Assembly (NCBI RefSeq): GCF_004345825.1
Contig: NZ_SLXM01000001.1
Coordinates: 248,001-312,000, forward strand
Source: Tenacibaculum skagerrakense
GTDB taxonomy: Bacteria; Bacteroidota; Bacteroidia; Flavobacteriales; Flavobacteriaceae
Length of the DNA: 64,000 nucleotides
Reading direction: 5' to 3'
Each line of letters starts with the position of its first letter. Position 1 is the first letter of the stretch. A program made the translations under genes and the position numbers. The notes beneath the pieces are model-generated. The model was not told where the DNA came from, ran no database searches, and saw only the letters and a list, made by a program, of their open reading frames with translations. Positions 6,113-16,375 of the stretch are shown piece after piece.

Positions 6113-7273
6113 ATGCCTTTTTATCACAAATTAGGAAAAATACCACATAAGCGTCATATTCAATTTCGTAAAGAAGACGGAAGCTTATACTACGAGCAAT
6201 TGTTCGGTACTATTGGTTTCGACGGAATGTCGTCGAACCTGTATCATGAACAAAGACCAACGCAAGTAAAAGAAATTAGAAAACAATATTCTATTGCGCC
6301 AAAAATCGCAAAGAAAAATAATATTCAATCGTATCGTTTCAGAGGATTTCAAGTTCCTCAAGAGCAAGATTATTTAGATAGTAGAAAAATTGTACTAACC
6401 AATTCAGATTGTAATATCATATTGGCAGCTCCAAAAGCTTCTACTAAAGATTACTTCTACAAAAACACAGATGCTGATGAAGTAATTTTTGTACACAGAG
6501 GTACAGGTAAACTAAGAACACATATGGGGAACTTAGATTTCAAATATGGAGATTACTTAGTGATTCCTAGAGGGATGATTTATAAAATAGATTTCAATAC
6601 TGAGGATAATCGCTTATTTATTGTTGAATCGTATAGACCAGTTTATACACCTAAAAGATACCGTAACTGGTTCGGACAATTATTAGAACATGCTCCGTTT
6701 TGTGAAAGAGATATTCGTCAACCTTATGAATTAGAAACGTATGACGAAAAAGGAGACTTTTTAATGAAAATTAAAAAACAAGATGAAATTATAGAAATGG
6801 TGTACGCAACACATCCTTTTGATGTGGTAGGTTATGATGGGTTTAATTATCCATATGCATTTTCAATTCACGATTTCGAACCGATAACAGGAAGAATTCA
6901 TCAACCACCACCAGTACACCAAACTTTTGAAACAGATGCGTTTGTAATCTGTAGTTTTGTGCCAAGATTATACGATTATCATCCACAAGCAATTCCTGCT
7001 CCTTATAACCATAGTAATATAGATTCTGATGAAGTTTTATATTACGTTGATGGAGATTTTATGAGTAGAAATGATATAGATGCAGGTCATATTTCGTTAC
7101 ATCCTGCCGGAATTCCTCATGGTCCACATCCTGGAGCAACAGAGAGAAGTATTGGAGAAACAGTAACAGAAGAACTAGCTGTGATGGTAGATACATTTAA
7201 ACCATTAATGGTTACAGAAGAAGCTATGAAAATAGCAGATGAGGAGTATTATCAATCTTGGTTAGAAGAATAA
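6113..7273 (+). CDS. hmgA: Homogentisate 1,2-dioxygenase
   Basis: A 386-residue cupin-type enzyme opening the ring of homogentisate to maleylacetoacetate in tyrosine and phenylalanine breakdown. The C-terminal Fe(II) site is visible: His300 and the acidic residues D306/E307 in the segment NHSNIDSDE, then H336 in the PHGPHPG motif. The protein is shorter than the human enzyme (about 445 residues), as in many Bacteroidota. HPPD, which makes its substrate, starts 17 nt downstream, so the pair is an operon. A long leader with a dyad suggests regulation. Confidence 0.95.
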   Translation: MPFYHKLGKIPHKRHIQFRKEDGSLYYEQLFGTIGFDGMSSNLYHEQRPTQVKEIRKQYSIAPKIAKKNNIQSYRFRGFQVPQEQDYLDSRKIVLTNSDCNIILAAPKASTKDYFYKNTDADEVIFVHRGTGKLRTHMGNLDFKYGDYLVIPRGMIYKIDFNTEDNRLFIVESYRPVYTPKRYRNWFGQLLEHAPFCERDIRQPYELETYDEKGDFLMKIKKQDEIIEMVYATHPFDVVGYDGFNYPYAFSIHDFEPITGRIHQPPPVHQTFETDAFVICSFVPRLYDYHPQAIPAPYNHSNIDSDEVLYYVDGDFMSRNDIDAGHISLHPAGIPHGPHPGATERSIGETVTEELAVMVDTFKPLMVTEEAMKIADEEYYQSWLEE

Positions 7274-7290
7274 TTTAAATTAGAAAAGAC

Positions 7291-8451
7291 ATGTCAAAAG
7301 AAATAAAATCAGTAAACTACGGTTTAGAAAAAATATTTGAAGGAGCGCAAGATTTCCTTCCACTTTTAGGAACAGATTACGTTGAATTTTACGTAGGAAA
7401 TGCAAAACAAGCTGCACACTTCTATAAAACAGCTTTTGGATTTCAATCATTAGCATATAGAGGATTAGAAACAGGTTCAAAAGATGAAGTAAGCTACGTA
7501 TTAGTTCAAGATAAAATCCGTTTAGTTTTAACAACTCCGTTAAACAGTAAATCTCCAATTAATGATCATATCGTTAAGCATGGAGATGGTGTAAAAGTTG
7601 TTGCGCTTTGGGTTGAAGATGCTCGTTCTGCTTGGGAAGAAACTACAAAAAGAGGCGCAAAATCGTACATGGAACCAACTGTAATGACAGATGAAGATGG
7701 AGAAGTTGTTCGTTCTGGAATTTACACGTATGGAGAAACAGTTCACATGTTTGTAGAGCGTAAAAACTATAAAGGAACATTTATGCCAGGTTTCATGGAA
7801 TGGAAGTCAGATTATAACCCTCCTTCAGCTGGATTAAAATACATTGATCACATGGTAGGAAATGTAGGTTGGGGACAAATGAACAAATGGGTAAAATGGT
7901 ATGAAGATGTAATGGGATTCGAAAACTTTTTATCATTTGATGATAAGCAAATCCATACAGAATATTCTGCATTGATGAGTAAAGTAATGAGTAATGGAAA
8001 TGGTCGTGTAAAGTTCCCAATTAATGAACCAGCAAAAGCAGCAAAAAGATCTCAAATTGAAGAATATTTAGATTTTTATGAAGGTGAAGGAGTTCAGCAT
8101 ATTGCAGTTGCTACCGACGACATTATCAAAACGGTATCTCAATTGAGAGCAAATGGTGTTGAGTTTTTACCACCACCACCACAATCATATTACGACATGA
8201 TTCCTGAACGTTTAGGCGAGCACATGGAAATCATGAAAGAAGATATTTCTAAACTACAAGAATTATCTATTTTGGTTGATGCAGACGAAGAAGGTTATTT
8301 ATTGCAAATTTTCACCAAACCAGTAGAAGACAGACCAACATTATTCTTTGAAATTATCCAAAGAATGGGAGCAAGAGGTTTTGGAGCAGGAAATTTCAAA
8401 GCTTTATTCGAATCAATCGAAAGAGAACAACAACGAAGAGGGACTTTATAA
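7291..8451 (+). CDS. hppD: 4-Hydroxyphenylpyruvate dioxygenase
   Basis: A 386-residue two-domain VOC-fold Fe(II) dioxygenase converting 4-hydroxyphenylpyruvate to homogentisate. The first VOC repeat begins at DYVEFYVGN (about 28-36) and the catalytic repeat at YIDHMVGNV. The metal triad is recognisable as His in IDHMVGN, His in GVQHIAVATDD and Glu in LFFEIIQRMG, with the C-terminal FGAGNFKALFESIE helix that gates the active site. It follows homogentisate dioxygenase by 17 nt, so the operon codes for consecutive steps in reverse order. Confidence 0.96.
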   Translation: MSKEIKSVNYGLEKIFEGAQDFLPLLGTDYVEFYVGNAKQAAHFYKTAFGFQSLAYRGLETGSKDEVSYVLVQDKIRLVLTTPLNSKSPINDHIVKHGDGVKVVALWVEDARSAWEETTKRGAKSYMEPTVMTDEDGEVVRSGIYTYGETVHMFVERKNYKGTFMPGFMEWKSDYNPPSAGLKYIDHMVGNVGWGQMNKWVKWYEDVMGFENFLSFDDKQIHTEYSALMSKVMSNGNGRVKFPINEPAKAAKRSQIEEYLDFYEGEGVQHIAVATDDIIKTVSQLRANGVEFLPPPPQSYYDMIPERLGEHMEIMKEDISKLQELSILVDADEEGYLLQIFTKPVEDRPTLFFEIIQRMGARGFGAGNFKALFESIEREQQRRGTL

Positions 8452-8474
8452 ATATATATTATTGAAGTATCTTT

Positions 8475-8510
8475 AGAACCAAGGAAGAAACAACTTTCTT
8501 GGTTCTTTTT
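8475..8510 (+). terminator. Terminator after HPPD
   Basis: Stem AGAACCAAG.. (8475-8487) / ..CTTGGTTCT (8494-8506), 13 bp with one mismatch, 6-nt loop, then T-run. It separates the hmgA-hppD pair from the tryptophan dioxygenase gene 18 nt later. Confidence 0.85.
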
Positions 8511-8527
8511 ATATGAACTAACATAAG

Positions 8528-9445
8528 ATGAGCAGAGAAGAATTATTAAAGGCAATAGAGGAAAAGTATGAGAAATTAGGCGTTCCTGTAGAGGCCATGT
8601 TAGAAGGTTTGCTATGGAGTAAACCAATTACGTATTGGGATTACATACAAACGGATGCTTTATTGGGATTGCAAATTCCAAGAACTACGCAACCAGATGA
8701 AATGGTTTTTATCATGTATCATCAGGTAAATGAATTATTGTTCAAAATGATTCTTTGGGAAATAGATCAAGTGGCAAAAAGTGTTGAAATTTCAGCAGAG
8801 AAGTTTTCAAAACATCTTATGAGAATTAGTCGCTATTTTGATGTATTATGCAGTTCATTTAATGTTATGGCTGAAGGAATGGATGTTGAACAATATCTAA
8901 AGTTTCGTAATACCTTAACACCAGCTAGTGGTTTCCAAAGTGCTCAATATCGTAAAATTGAATTTGCTTCCACTGAATTAATCAATCTTATTGATGCTCG
9001 ATTTAGAGATACGATTGATAGAAACTCTTCTTTTAAAAATGCCTACGATCATTTGTATTGGCAAGCAGCTGGAAAAAATTATAATACCGGACAAAAAACA
9101 ACACTTCTAAATCTGTTTGAAAAAAAATATATGGGAGAGTTTATTGAGTTTATGGAAGACTATAATGATATTAATCTCTCAAAGAAATTTAAACAATTAC
9201 CTCAAGAGATTCAAGAAGAAGAAGATTTAATTAAAGCAATGCGCCACTACGATTACACTGTCAATGTAAAATGGGTGATGGCTCATTATAACGCCGCAGG
9301 AAAATATCTAGGAGGAAGTAACAAAGACCTAGAAGCAACAGGAGGAAGTAGCTGGCGTAAATATCTTCACCCTAAATATCAAAAAAGAGTATTTTTTCCT
9401 TATTTATGGAGTAAAGAAGAATTGGAAAATTGGGGAACTTTTTAG
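8528..9445 (+). CDS. kynA: Tryptophan 2,3-dioxygenase
   Basis: A 305-residue haem enzyme catalysing L-tryptophan to N-formylkynurenine. Family segments are present: TYWDYIQTDALLGLQ near 35-49, DEMVFIMYHQVNELLFKM around 56-73 (substrate and haem pocket), FRNTLTPASGFQSAQYRKIE near 134-153, and near the C terminus GGSNKDLEATGGSSWRKYL, whose TGGS segment binds substrate. Length is normal for bacterial enzymes. It starts just after the hppD terminator; aromatic amino acid breakdown is therefore clustered but probably in two transcripts. Confidence 0.95.
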   Translation: MSREELLKAIEEKYEKLGVPVEAMLEGLLWSKPITYWDYIQTDALLGLQIPRTTQPDEMVFIMYHQVNELLFKMILWEIDQVAKSVEISAEKFSKHLMRISRYFDVLCSSFNVMAEGMDVEQYLKFRNTLTPASGFQSAQYRKIEFASTELINLIDARFRDTIDRNSSFKNAYDHLYWQAAGKNYNTGQKTTLLNLFEKKYMGEFIEFMEDYNDINLSKKFKQLPQEIQEEEDLIKAMRHYDYTVNVKWVMAHYNAAGKYLGGSNKDLEATGGSSWRKYLHPKYQKRVFFPYLWSKEELENWGTF

Positions 9446-9511
9446 ATTATCAAATTGCTAATTCAATTTTTGGAATAATAATTGTCATACTTTTTTCATA
9501 AGTTTGAAATT

Positions 9512-10288
9512 ATGAAGAAAATATTAGTCTTTTTACTCTTGGTTACTATATCATTATCGAGTTCTTCTCAGGAAGCTATTCCTGCATTTCAAGATGGAGA
9601 ATGGTTGCGTTATAGAATGAGTTATAGTGGTTTTTTAAAGGCAGGTGAAGCTACGCTTGAACTTAAAGAAGAAAATTATAAAGGTAAAAAGGTACTACAT
9701 GCTATAGGAAAAGGTAAAACTTCTAGTGTTGTAGGTTGGTTTTTTAAAGTTAGAGACAGGTATGAAAGTTACTTTGATCCAAAAGAAGTTAAACCTTATT
9801 ACTTTGTAAGAGATATTGATGAGGGAGGGTATAAGAAGAAAAAAAACATCACTTTTGATCATGAGAAAAATACTGCTCATGTAAAAGATATACTGAAGAA
9901 AAGAGATACTACAATCTCAGTAACTGGTCCTCAGGATATGATTTCTACTTTTTATTTTTTAAGAAGTTACAACACTAAAAATCTTAAAAAAGGGGATGAA
10001 ATTCACGTAAATATGTTCTTCGATGAAAAACAATATCCTTTTAAATTATTATTTCTAGGGTATGAAACATTATCAACACAATTTGGTAAAGTAAGAACAC
10101 AAATGTTTAGACCATTAGTTCAAGCAGGTAGAGTTTTTAAAGCAAAAGAAAGTGTAACTGTTTGGATTACAGCAGATGATAATAAAGTTCCTATTAAGAT
10201 GAGAGCTTCGTTATCTGTAGGTTCTTTAAGGGCTGAATTAGATGCGTTTAAAGGATTGGCGAATCCTTTCGAAATCGTTGTAGAATAA
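9512..10288 (+). CDS. DUF3108 domain-containing exported protein
   Basis: A 258-residue protein from ATG 9512; an in-frame TTG 30 nt upstream would put residues ahead of the signal peptide, so I reject it. A Sec signal peptide (about 1-20, MKKILVFLLLVTISLSSSSQ) leads into a periplasmic beta-rich domain. Features such as DGEWLRYRMSYSGFLKAGEATLEL and the C-terminal PIKMRASLSVGSLRAELDAF match DUF3108 proteins of Bacteroidota, whose function is unknown; an outer-membrane or lipid-binding role is only a guess. The M23 peptidase follows 83 nt later under its own predicted promoter. Confidence 0.8.
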   Translation: MKKILVFLLLVTISLSSSSQEAIPAFQDGEWLRYRMSYSGFLKAGEATLELKEENYKGKKVLHAIGKGKTSSVVGWFFKVRDRYESYFDPKEVKPYYFVRDIDEGGYKKKKNITFDHEKNTAHVKDILKKRDTTISVTGPQDMISTFYFLRSYNTKNLKKGDEIHVNMFFDEKQYPFKLLFLGYETLSTQFGKVRTQMFRPLVQAGRVFKAKESVTVWITADDNKVPIKMRASLSVGSLRAELDAFKGLANPFEIVVE

Positions 10289-10335
10289 AAAACGTTACAG
10301 ATTGTTAAAGTCTTAACATAATTTGCTTTAATTTG

Positions 10336-10343
10336 TACTTTTG
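10336..10343 (+). promoter_or_regulatory. -7 element upstream of M23 peptidase gene
   Basis: TACTTTTG matches TAnnTTTG, giving a predicted start about 25 nt before the TTG start codon at 10372. Confidence 0.4.
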
Positions 10344-10371
10344 TGGTTAGTTCAAATTAAAACGCAAATAA

Positions 10372-11697
10372 TTGAAAACTACTCTATATTCTGCCATATT
10401 ACTTACATGCTTATTATTTTTTTATTCTTGTAAAGAGGATAAGGTAGAAGAAACACCTAAAAAAGAAATTGTTGAAGAAGTTAAACCAAAACCAATAATT
10501 AAATATGGTTTTAATTTTGATAACTATAAGGTAATTAATGATACTATAAAGAGTGGTGAGAGTTTTGGGATTATTCTAGATAGACATCATGTATTTTACC
10601 CAAAAATCAATGAAATTAGTACAACTATCAAAGATACTTTTGATGTCCGTAAAGTAAGAGCAGGTAAGCCATATACAATTCTTGCATCTAAAGATACTTT
10701 GGAAAAAGCCCAGGTTTTTATATACAAGCATAATAGAATAGAATCTACTATTATTAATTTCCAAGACTCGTTAATTTCTGCTTATAAATACAGAAAACCA
10801 GTTACTACTATAGAAAGAGCAATTTCAGGAAGAATAGTAGATAATTTTTCAAATGCAATTGACACTCTTGGTTATGGACCTACACTTGCTTATGAAGTAG
10901 CAGATATTTATTCTTGGACAGTTGATTTTTATAGATTACAAAAAGACGATACGTTTAAATTAATATTTGAACAAAAATTTATTGAAGACTCAATTCCAGT
11001 TGGGTATGGTAGGATAAAAGCTGCGGTTTTTAATCACAAAGGAAAAGATTTATACGCTTATAGGTATATCGCTGACTCTATCAAAGGAATTCCTGAATAT
11101 TATGATGATGAGGCGGGGCTACTTAGAAGACAATTTTTAAAGTCACCTATTAAGTTTCAATACCGTATATCTTCAAGATATAATTTAAAAAGACGAATTA
11201 AATTATATGGTAATCGTGTTCGTGCTCACAAAGGAACCGATTTTGCAGCTCCTTATGGAACTCCAATTATGGCTACAGCAAGTGGTACTGTAACTGAATC
11301 TTCAAGAAGAGGAGGAAATGGAAATTATGTAAAAGTTAGACATAATGGAACATATTCTACCCAGTATTTACACATGAAGAGAAGAAAAGTTCGTGTTGGA
11401 GAGTTTGTTCAACAAGGAGATGTTATTGGTTGGGTTGGAATGACTGGTAATACTAGCGGACCTCATGTTTGTTATCGTTTTTGGAAAAATGGTAGACAAG
11501 TAGATCCTTTCAGAGAGAAACTTCCTACAGCAAAACCAATGGTTGATAGTCTTCGACCAAAATATTTTGAATTTATAGCTCCACTTAAAAGACAGTTAGA
11601 TAGTATTCCTTTTTCAGAAGTGAAACCATTAATCGAAGAATTTCAAGAGGAAGAAGAACTAAAAGAAGAAATTGAAGAAACTATTGTGAAACCGTAA
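10372..11697 (+). CDS. M23 family metallopeptidase lipoprotein (TTG start)
   Basis: A 441-residue protein. TAA directly precedes the TTG at 10372 in frame and no ATG lies near the signal peptide, so TTG is the only sensible start. The lipobox FYSC (Cys20) marks a lipoprotein. A Lys/Glu/Pro-rich linker (about 21-45) precedes the middle region and the C-terminal LytM/M23 domain, with zinc/catalytic residues H286 and D290 (HKGTD), H334 (YLHM) and H365 (GPHVCYRF). The family cleaves peptidoglycan cross-links or acts as an amidase activator. The acidic C-terminal tail is rich in Glu. Glucose-6-phosphate isomerase follows 4 nt after its stop. Confidence 0.92.
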   Translation: MKTTLYSAILLTCLLFFYSCKEDKVEETPKKEIVEEVKPKPIIKYGFNFDNYKVINDTIKSGESFGIILDRHHVFYPKINEISTTIKDTFDVRKVRAGKPYTILASKDTLEKAQVFIYKHNRIESTIINFQDSLISAYKYRKPVTTIERAISGRIVDNFSNAIDTLGYGPTLAYEVADIYSWTVDFYRLQKDDTFKLIFEQKFIEDSIPVGYGRIKAAVFNHKGKDLYAYRYIADSIKGIPEYYDDEAGLLRRQFLKSPIKFQYRISSRYNLKRRIKLYGNRVRAHKGTDFAAPYGTPIMATASGTVTESSRRGGNGNYVKVRHNGTYSTQYLHMKRRKVRVGEFVQQGDVIGWVGMTGNTSGPHVCYRFWKNGRQVDPFREKLPTAKPMVDSLRPKYFEFIAPLKRQLDSIPFSEVKPLIEEFQEEEELKEEIEETIVKP

Positions 11698-11701
11698 AAC
11701 T

Positions 11702-13267
11702 ATGGCTCTAAAAAACATCAACCCAACTAAAACTGAAGCTTGGGAAAAACTTGCTAATCATTTCGAAGAAACTAAAACTTTAACATTAGCAGAACTTTTT
11801 ACTAACAGTTCTAGAAAGAGTGATTTCACGATTACTCAAAATGATTTAGAATTAGATTATTCTAAGAATAGAATTACTTCTGAAACAATGGAGTTATTAG
11901 TTGAATTAGCAAACCAAGTAGCATTAAAAGATGCTATTGAAAGCTATTTTTCAGGAGAAAAAATTAATGCGACTGAAGGTAGAGCAGTTTTGCATACAGC
12001 TTTAAGAAGTAATTCGGAAGATGAAATTTTAGTTGACGGGAAAGATATAAAGCCTAAGATTCAAACAACACTAAGAAAAATAAGAGCATTTAGCAATAAA
12101 GTAATCTCAGGAAAGTGGAAAGGCTATACAGGAAAGGCTATTACTGATGTTGTTAATATTGGTATTGGAGGATCTGATTTAGGTCCAGATATGGTTGTTG
12201 AAGCTTTACGATTTTATAGAAATAAACTAAATGTACACTTTGTCTCTAATGTTGATGGAGATCACGTTTCGGAAGTGATAAAGCATTTAAATCCTGAAAC
12301 AACTTTGTTTGTTATTGTTTCAAAAACATTTACAACACAAGAAACAATAAGTAATGCCAATACAATTAAGGATTGGTTTTTACGATCAGCTTCCATTTTT
12401 GATGTAGCAAAACATTTTGTGGCGGTATCTACAAATCTAAACGCTGTATATAATTTTGGTATCGATAAAAACAATGTGTTCCCAATGTGGGATTGGGTAG
12501 GTGGACGATTTTCTCTTTGGTCTGCAGTTGGTTTATCTATTAGTCTAGCGGTAGGATTTGATCACTTTAAAGAGTTGTTGAACGGAGCTGAAGAAATGGA
12601 TGTACATTTTAGAGATACCGATTTTAATGAAAATATTCCTGTAGTATTAGCATTACTAAGTGTATGGTATAATAATTTTCACAAAGCCGAAACAGAAGCG
12701 ATTTTACCATATTCTCAATATTTATCAAAGTTACCTGATTACTTACAGCAAGCAGTTATGGAAAGTAATGGTAAAGGAGTAGATAGAAATGGAGAAGAAG
12801 TAGCTTATCAAACAGGAACAATTGTTTGGGGAAGTACAGGAACAAATATGCAACACGCTTTTATGCAATTGGTACACCAAGGAACTAAATTAATTCCTGC
12901 TGATTTTATTGGTTACAAAAAATCGTTGCATGGATTAACAAGTCATCATGAAAAACTAATGGCAAATTATAATGCGCAAATGGAAGCTTTAGCTTTTGGA
13001 AAAACAGCAGAGGAAGTGCATTTAGAATTAAAAACAGCTGGTGATTTCGATAAAATAAATCAATTGTTGCCCTATAAAGTTTTTAAAGGAAATAGACCAA
13101 GTAATGCAATTTTATTTGATAAATTAACGCCTAGCTCATTAGGAAAATTAATAGCTATGTATGAGAATAAAATTTTTGTACAAGGAATTATATGGAACAT
13201 TTATTCTTATGACCAATTTGGAGTAGAATTAGGGAAAGAACTAGCAAAAAAAATACTTGCTTCTTAA
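11702..13267 (+). CDS. pgi: Glucose-6-phosphate isomerase
   Basis: A 521-residue glycolytic enzyme interconverting glucose 6-phosphate and fructose 6-phosphate. Signature stretches are [13 protein letters not shown] (about 150-162), [10 protein letters not shown] (sugar-phosphate loop), [13 protein letters not shown] and the late [10 protein letters not shown] with the catalytic His region. It lies 4 nt after the M23 peptidase gene and is followed by a terminator, so it is the last gene of that transcript. Confidence 0.96.
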   Translation: MALKNINPTKTEAWEKLANHFEETKTLTLAELFTNSSRKSDFTITQNDLELDYSKNRITSETMELLVELANQVALKDAIESYFSGEKINATEGRAVLHTALRSNSEDEILVDGKDIKPKIQTTLRKIRAFSNKVISGKWKGYTGKAITDVVNIGIGGSDLGPDMVVEALRFYRNKLNVHFVSNVDGDHVSEVIKHLNPETTLFVIVSKTFTTQETISNANTIKDWFLRSASIFDVAKHFVAVSTNLNAVYNFGIDKNNVFPMWDWVGGRFSLWSAVGLSISLAVGFDHFKELLNGAEEMDVHFRDTDFNENIPVVLALLSVWYNNFHKAETEAILPYSQYLSKLPDYLQQAVMESNGKGVDRNGEEVAYQTGTIVWGSTGTNMQHAFMQLVHQGTKLIPADFIGYKKSLHGLTSHHEKLMANYNAQMEALAFGKTAEEVHLELKTAGDFDKINQLLPYKVFKGNRPSNAILFDKLTPSSLGKLIAMYENKIFVQGIIWNIYSYDQFGVELGKELAKKILAS

Positions 13268-13312
13268 AGAATTCTTAAAAAAATACTAAAGGGTTTTTAC
13301 CTATAAATAAAG

Positions 13313-13341
13313 AATCACCATTGTTAGATGGTGATTTTTTG
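13313..13341 (+). terminator. Terminator after pgi
   Basis: Stem AATCACCAT (13313-13321) / ATGGTGATT (13328-13336), 6-nt loop, followed by T-run. Confidence 0.9.
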
Positions 13342-13392
13342 TTGAAAAATAACTATCTTCCTTAAAATTTTGTCATTTGTTCAAGAATTACT

Positions 13393-13434
13393 AAACGTTA
13401 AAAAACAATTAAACTTAACATTTAGTTAACGTTT
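13393..13434. promoter_or_regulatory. Inverted repeat upstream of a TonB-dependent receptor gene
   Basis: Arms AAACGTTAA (13393-13401) and TTAACGTTT (13426-13434) separated by 24 nt of AT-rich sequence, about 56 nt before the receptor ATG. The half-site is itself nearly palindromic (AACGTT), as for many dimeric regulators. Confidence 0.35.
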
Positions 13435-13489
13435 TTGATTCTTAAATGACGGAATTTTGCTTGGTTTTTAATAACAATATAAAAGGACA

Positions 13490-16258
13490 ATGAAACAAAT
13501 TAAAAATTTATTACTTGTAGCGTTATTTTTTGTATCTGCTACAGTTTTAGCCCAAACCCAAATTTCGGGTACTGTGGTTGATGAAATTGGAGAACCACTT
13601 CCAAGTGCATCAGTAGTTGAGAAGGCAACTACAAACGGTACATCGACAAATTTTGATGGACAATTTAAATTAAACGCTAAGAGTACTTCTGGTACGTTAG
13701 TTATAACTTTTGTTGGTTATAAAGACAAAGAAGTTAAGTTTAATGGTTCAGGTAACTTAGGAACAATCAAATTACAACCTAGTGACAATGTTTTAGAAGA
13801 GGTTGTTATTAAAGGATTAATCGACGTTGCTAAAGATAGAGAAACTCCAGTTGCAAGTTCAACAATTAAAGCAGCTGAAATTCAAGAAAAATTAGGATCT
13901 CAAGAATTTCCAGAGATTTTAAACACTACACCATCTGTATATGCAACTAAGTCTGGTGGAGGTTTTGGAGATGCTAGAATTAACATTCGTGGTTTCTCTC
14001 AAGAAAACATCGCAGTGTTAATTAACGGTGTTCCTGTTAATGATATGGAAAACGGACGTGTATTCTGGTCTAACTGGGCTGGTTTATCAGATGTTACAAC
14101 TGCTATGCAAGTACAAAGAGGTTTAGGATCTTCTAAATTAGCTATTTCTTCTGTTGGAGGTACTATTAACATTATTACAAAAACTACTGATAAAAAACAA
14201 GGTGGTTCTGTATTAGCTTCTTATGGTAACGATAACTACTTAAAAACATTAGCTACGTATTCTACTGGTAAAAATGAAAACGGTTTTGCTGCTTCTTTCT
14301 TATTTAGTAGAACAGCTGGAGACGGATACGTAAACAGTACGGAGTTTGAAGGGTATAACTACTTCGTGGGATTAGGTTGGGAGATTAATGATGCTCACGA
14401 TTTACAATTCATGTTAACTGGTGCTCCTCAAACTCACAACCAAAGAACTGGTAGCTTCTTTAACAGAGCTGAGTTAGGTGATTACGTAAAATATGGTACT
14501 AGATACAACTATAATGGTGGTTTCATCAATGGTGAAGAGTATAACTTAACTAAGAATTTCTACCACAAACCAGTAACTTCTTTAAACTGGAACTGGGATA
14601 TTAACGAGAACTCTTCTTTATCTACTTCTGCTTATGTTTCTTTTGGACGTGGTGGTGGAACTGGAGATATAGGACGTATTGGAGGTTTCAGATTTGCTAG
14701 TGATAGAAGCTTAAGAGATCAAAATGGAGTTTTCCTTTACGATCAATTAATTAGCTCTAACTCAGGTCAAGGAGGAACATTTAATAATGGTGTAACTACA
14801 AACAACTCTGTTGATCCAAGTACTGGTTTATACATTGTAAATGATGATGAGTTACGTTCAACTGATATTCCAGCTGGATTACAAAGAAGAAACGGTATCA
14901 TCCGTAGAGCTTCTGTAAACTCTCACAACTGGTATGGTTTATTATCTAACTTTAATACGAAGTTAAGCGATGAGTTAACGTTAGATTTTGGTATCGATAT
15001 TCGTTCTTACTTAGGTATTCACTACAGAAGAATAGATGATTTATTAGGTGCTGATGGTTACCGTGATAATGATGATATCAACAATCCTTTAAACGTTTTA
15101 ACTACTGAGTATTCTTCTGATTTATCTAGCTTATGGAATGTTTTCAAAAGTACTGATGATGAAGAAAAAATCAACTACCACAATGATGGAAAAGTACGTT
15201 GGTTCGGAGGTTTTGCTCAATTAGAGTATAAGAATGATGATATTTCTGCATTCGTTCAAGGATCTCTTTCTAATCAAGGTTTCCAAAGAATTGATTATTT
15301 TAACTATTTAGATACTGATCCAGCTCAAAAAACTGATTGGCAAAATATCTGGGGAGGAAACATCAAAGGAGGACTTAACTGGAACATTAACGAAGAGCAC
15401 AATGTGTTTGTTAATGGAGGTTACTATTCTAAGCAACCATTCTTTGATGCAGTATTCTTAAACTTTAGAAATGATGTGAATCCTAACCCAAGAAACGAAA
15501 AAGTTATTGGTGTTGAAGCAGGTTATGGTTTTAAAACTGAAAGATTTAGCTTAAACGCTAACTTCTATAGAACTCAATGGAAAGATAGATTTATTTCAAT
15601 CTCTTCTACATTTGATGTTAATAATACACCAAACGATAGTAGTGATGATGAAGTTGGTTCTACTGATTTACAAGGTGTTGAGCAAGTACACATGGGAGTT
15701 GAATTAGATGCTACTTATAAAATTACAGAAGATGTAACTTTATTTAGTATGGTATCTGTTGGTGATTGGGAATATGGAGGAACTGTTAGCGGTACTGCAT
15801 TCGATAACAACCAAGTTGCTATTGGAACTAACACATTATACTTAGACGGTGTTAAAGTTGGAGATGCTGCTCAAACTACTGGTAGATTAGGAGTTGAAAT
15901 CAGACCATGGAAAGGATTTAAAGTAGATTATTCTCAACGTTTTGTTGATAGATTATATGCTAGAATCAACACGGAAGATTTTGATAGACCTGATAATGAT
16001 GGTTCATTAGAATTACCAGGTTATGCATTATCTGATTTAGGTGTTTCATACAAGTGGAACTTAAATGAAGAAAGAAACGAGGCTTTAAGTTTCCGTTTAA
16101 ATATCAATAACTTATTTGATGAGGAATACATCGCTGAATCTGCTACAAACATTTTTGCGCAGCCAGGTGATGAAACTTACAGAGGAGTTAATACTAGAAA
16201 CAAAGTATTCTTTGGATTTGGTACTACTTGGAACTTCTCAGTAAGATATAGCTTCTAA
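13490..16258 (+). CDS. TonB-dependent outer-membrane receptor with N-terminal carboxypeptidase-regulatory-like domain
   Basis: A 922-residue receptor. Signal peptide (about 1-21, ending VLAQ), a CarboxypepD_reg-like beta-sandwich (about 23-95), the plug domain with NIRGFSQENIAVLINGVPVNDMENG (about 165-189) and a 22-strand barrel ending in ..WNFSVRYSF with terminal Phe. The ligand is not evident; no SusD-like gene is adjacent, so a SusCD glycan system is unlikely. The gene uses AAC, TTC, TAC and CAC codons far more than its neighbours, which suggests strong expression. It is flanked by terminators on both sides and is monocistronic; an AAAGGA ribosome binding site precedes the ATG. Confidence 0.95.
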   Translation: MKQIKNLLLVALFFVSATVLAQTQISGTVVDEIGEPLPSASVVEKATTNGTSTNFDGQFKLNAKSTSGTLVITFVGYKDKEVKFNGSGNLGTIKLQPSDNVLEEVVIKGLIDVAKDRETPVASSTIKAAEIQEKLGSQEFPEILNTTPSVYATKSGGGFGDARINIRGFSQENIAVLINGVPVNDMENGRVFWSNWAGLSDVTTAMQVQRGLGSSKLAISSVGGTINIITKTTDKKQGGSVLASYGNDNYLKTLATYSTGKNENGFAASFLFSRTAGDGYVNSTEFEGYNYFVGLGWEINDAHDLQFMLTGAPQTHNQRTGSFFNRAELGDYVKYGTRYNYNGGFINGEEYNLTKNFYHKPVTSLNWNWDINENSSLSTSAYVSFGRGGGTGDIGRIGGFRFASDRSLRDQNGVFLYDQLISSNSGQGGTFNNGVTTNNSVDPSTGLYIVNDDELRSTDIPAGLQRRNGIIRRASVNSHNWYGLLSNFNTKLSDELTLDFGIDIRSYLGIHYRRIDDLLGADGYRDNDDINNPLNVLTTEYSSDLSSLWNVFKSTDDEEKINYHNDGKVRWFGGFAQLEYKNDDISAFVQGSLSNQGFQRIDYFNYLDTDPAQKTDWQNIWGGNIKGGLNWNINEEHNVFVNGGYYSKQPFFDAVFLNFRNDVNPNPRNEKVIGVEAGYGFKTERFSLNANFYRTQWKDRFISISSTFDVNNTPNDSSDDEVGSTDLQGVEQVHMGVELDATYKITEDVTLFSMVSVGDWEYGGTVSGTAFDNNQVAIGTNTLYLDGVKVGDAAQTTGRLGVEIRPWKGFKVDYSQRFVDRLYARINTEDFDRPDNDGSLELPGYALSDLGVSYKWNLNEERNEALSFRLNINNLFDEEYIAESATNIFAQPGDETYRGVNTRNKVFFGFGTTWNFSVRYSF

Positions 16259-16281
16259 TAAGTAATTAGAAAAAATATTCT

Positions 16282-16328
16282 AAACCACCTTTGTCCTGAA
16301 TTAATTTCAGGATGTAAGGTGGTTTTTT
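16282..16328 (+). terminator. Two-part terminator hairpin after the receptor gene
   Basis: Outer stem AAACCACCTT (16282-16291) / AAGGTGGTTT (16316-16325) encloses an inner stem TCCTGAA / TTCAGGA, followed by a T-run: a long, strong factor-independent terminator. Confidence 0.9.
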
Positions 16329-16375
16329 TATGCGTAAAATTCAGTACTTTTACAGTATCTAAAAACTAACAAATC

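Noticed and set aside
8295..8627. Minus-strand 110-codon frame across the end of HPPD and its terminator
   Set aside because: It spans a real plus-strand gene end, a terminator and the next gene; no family features.
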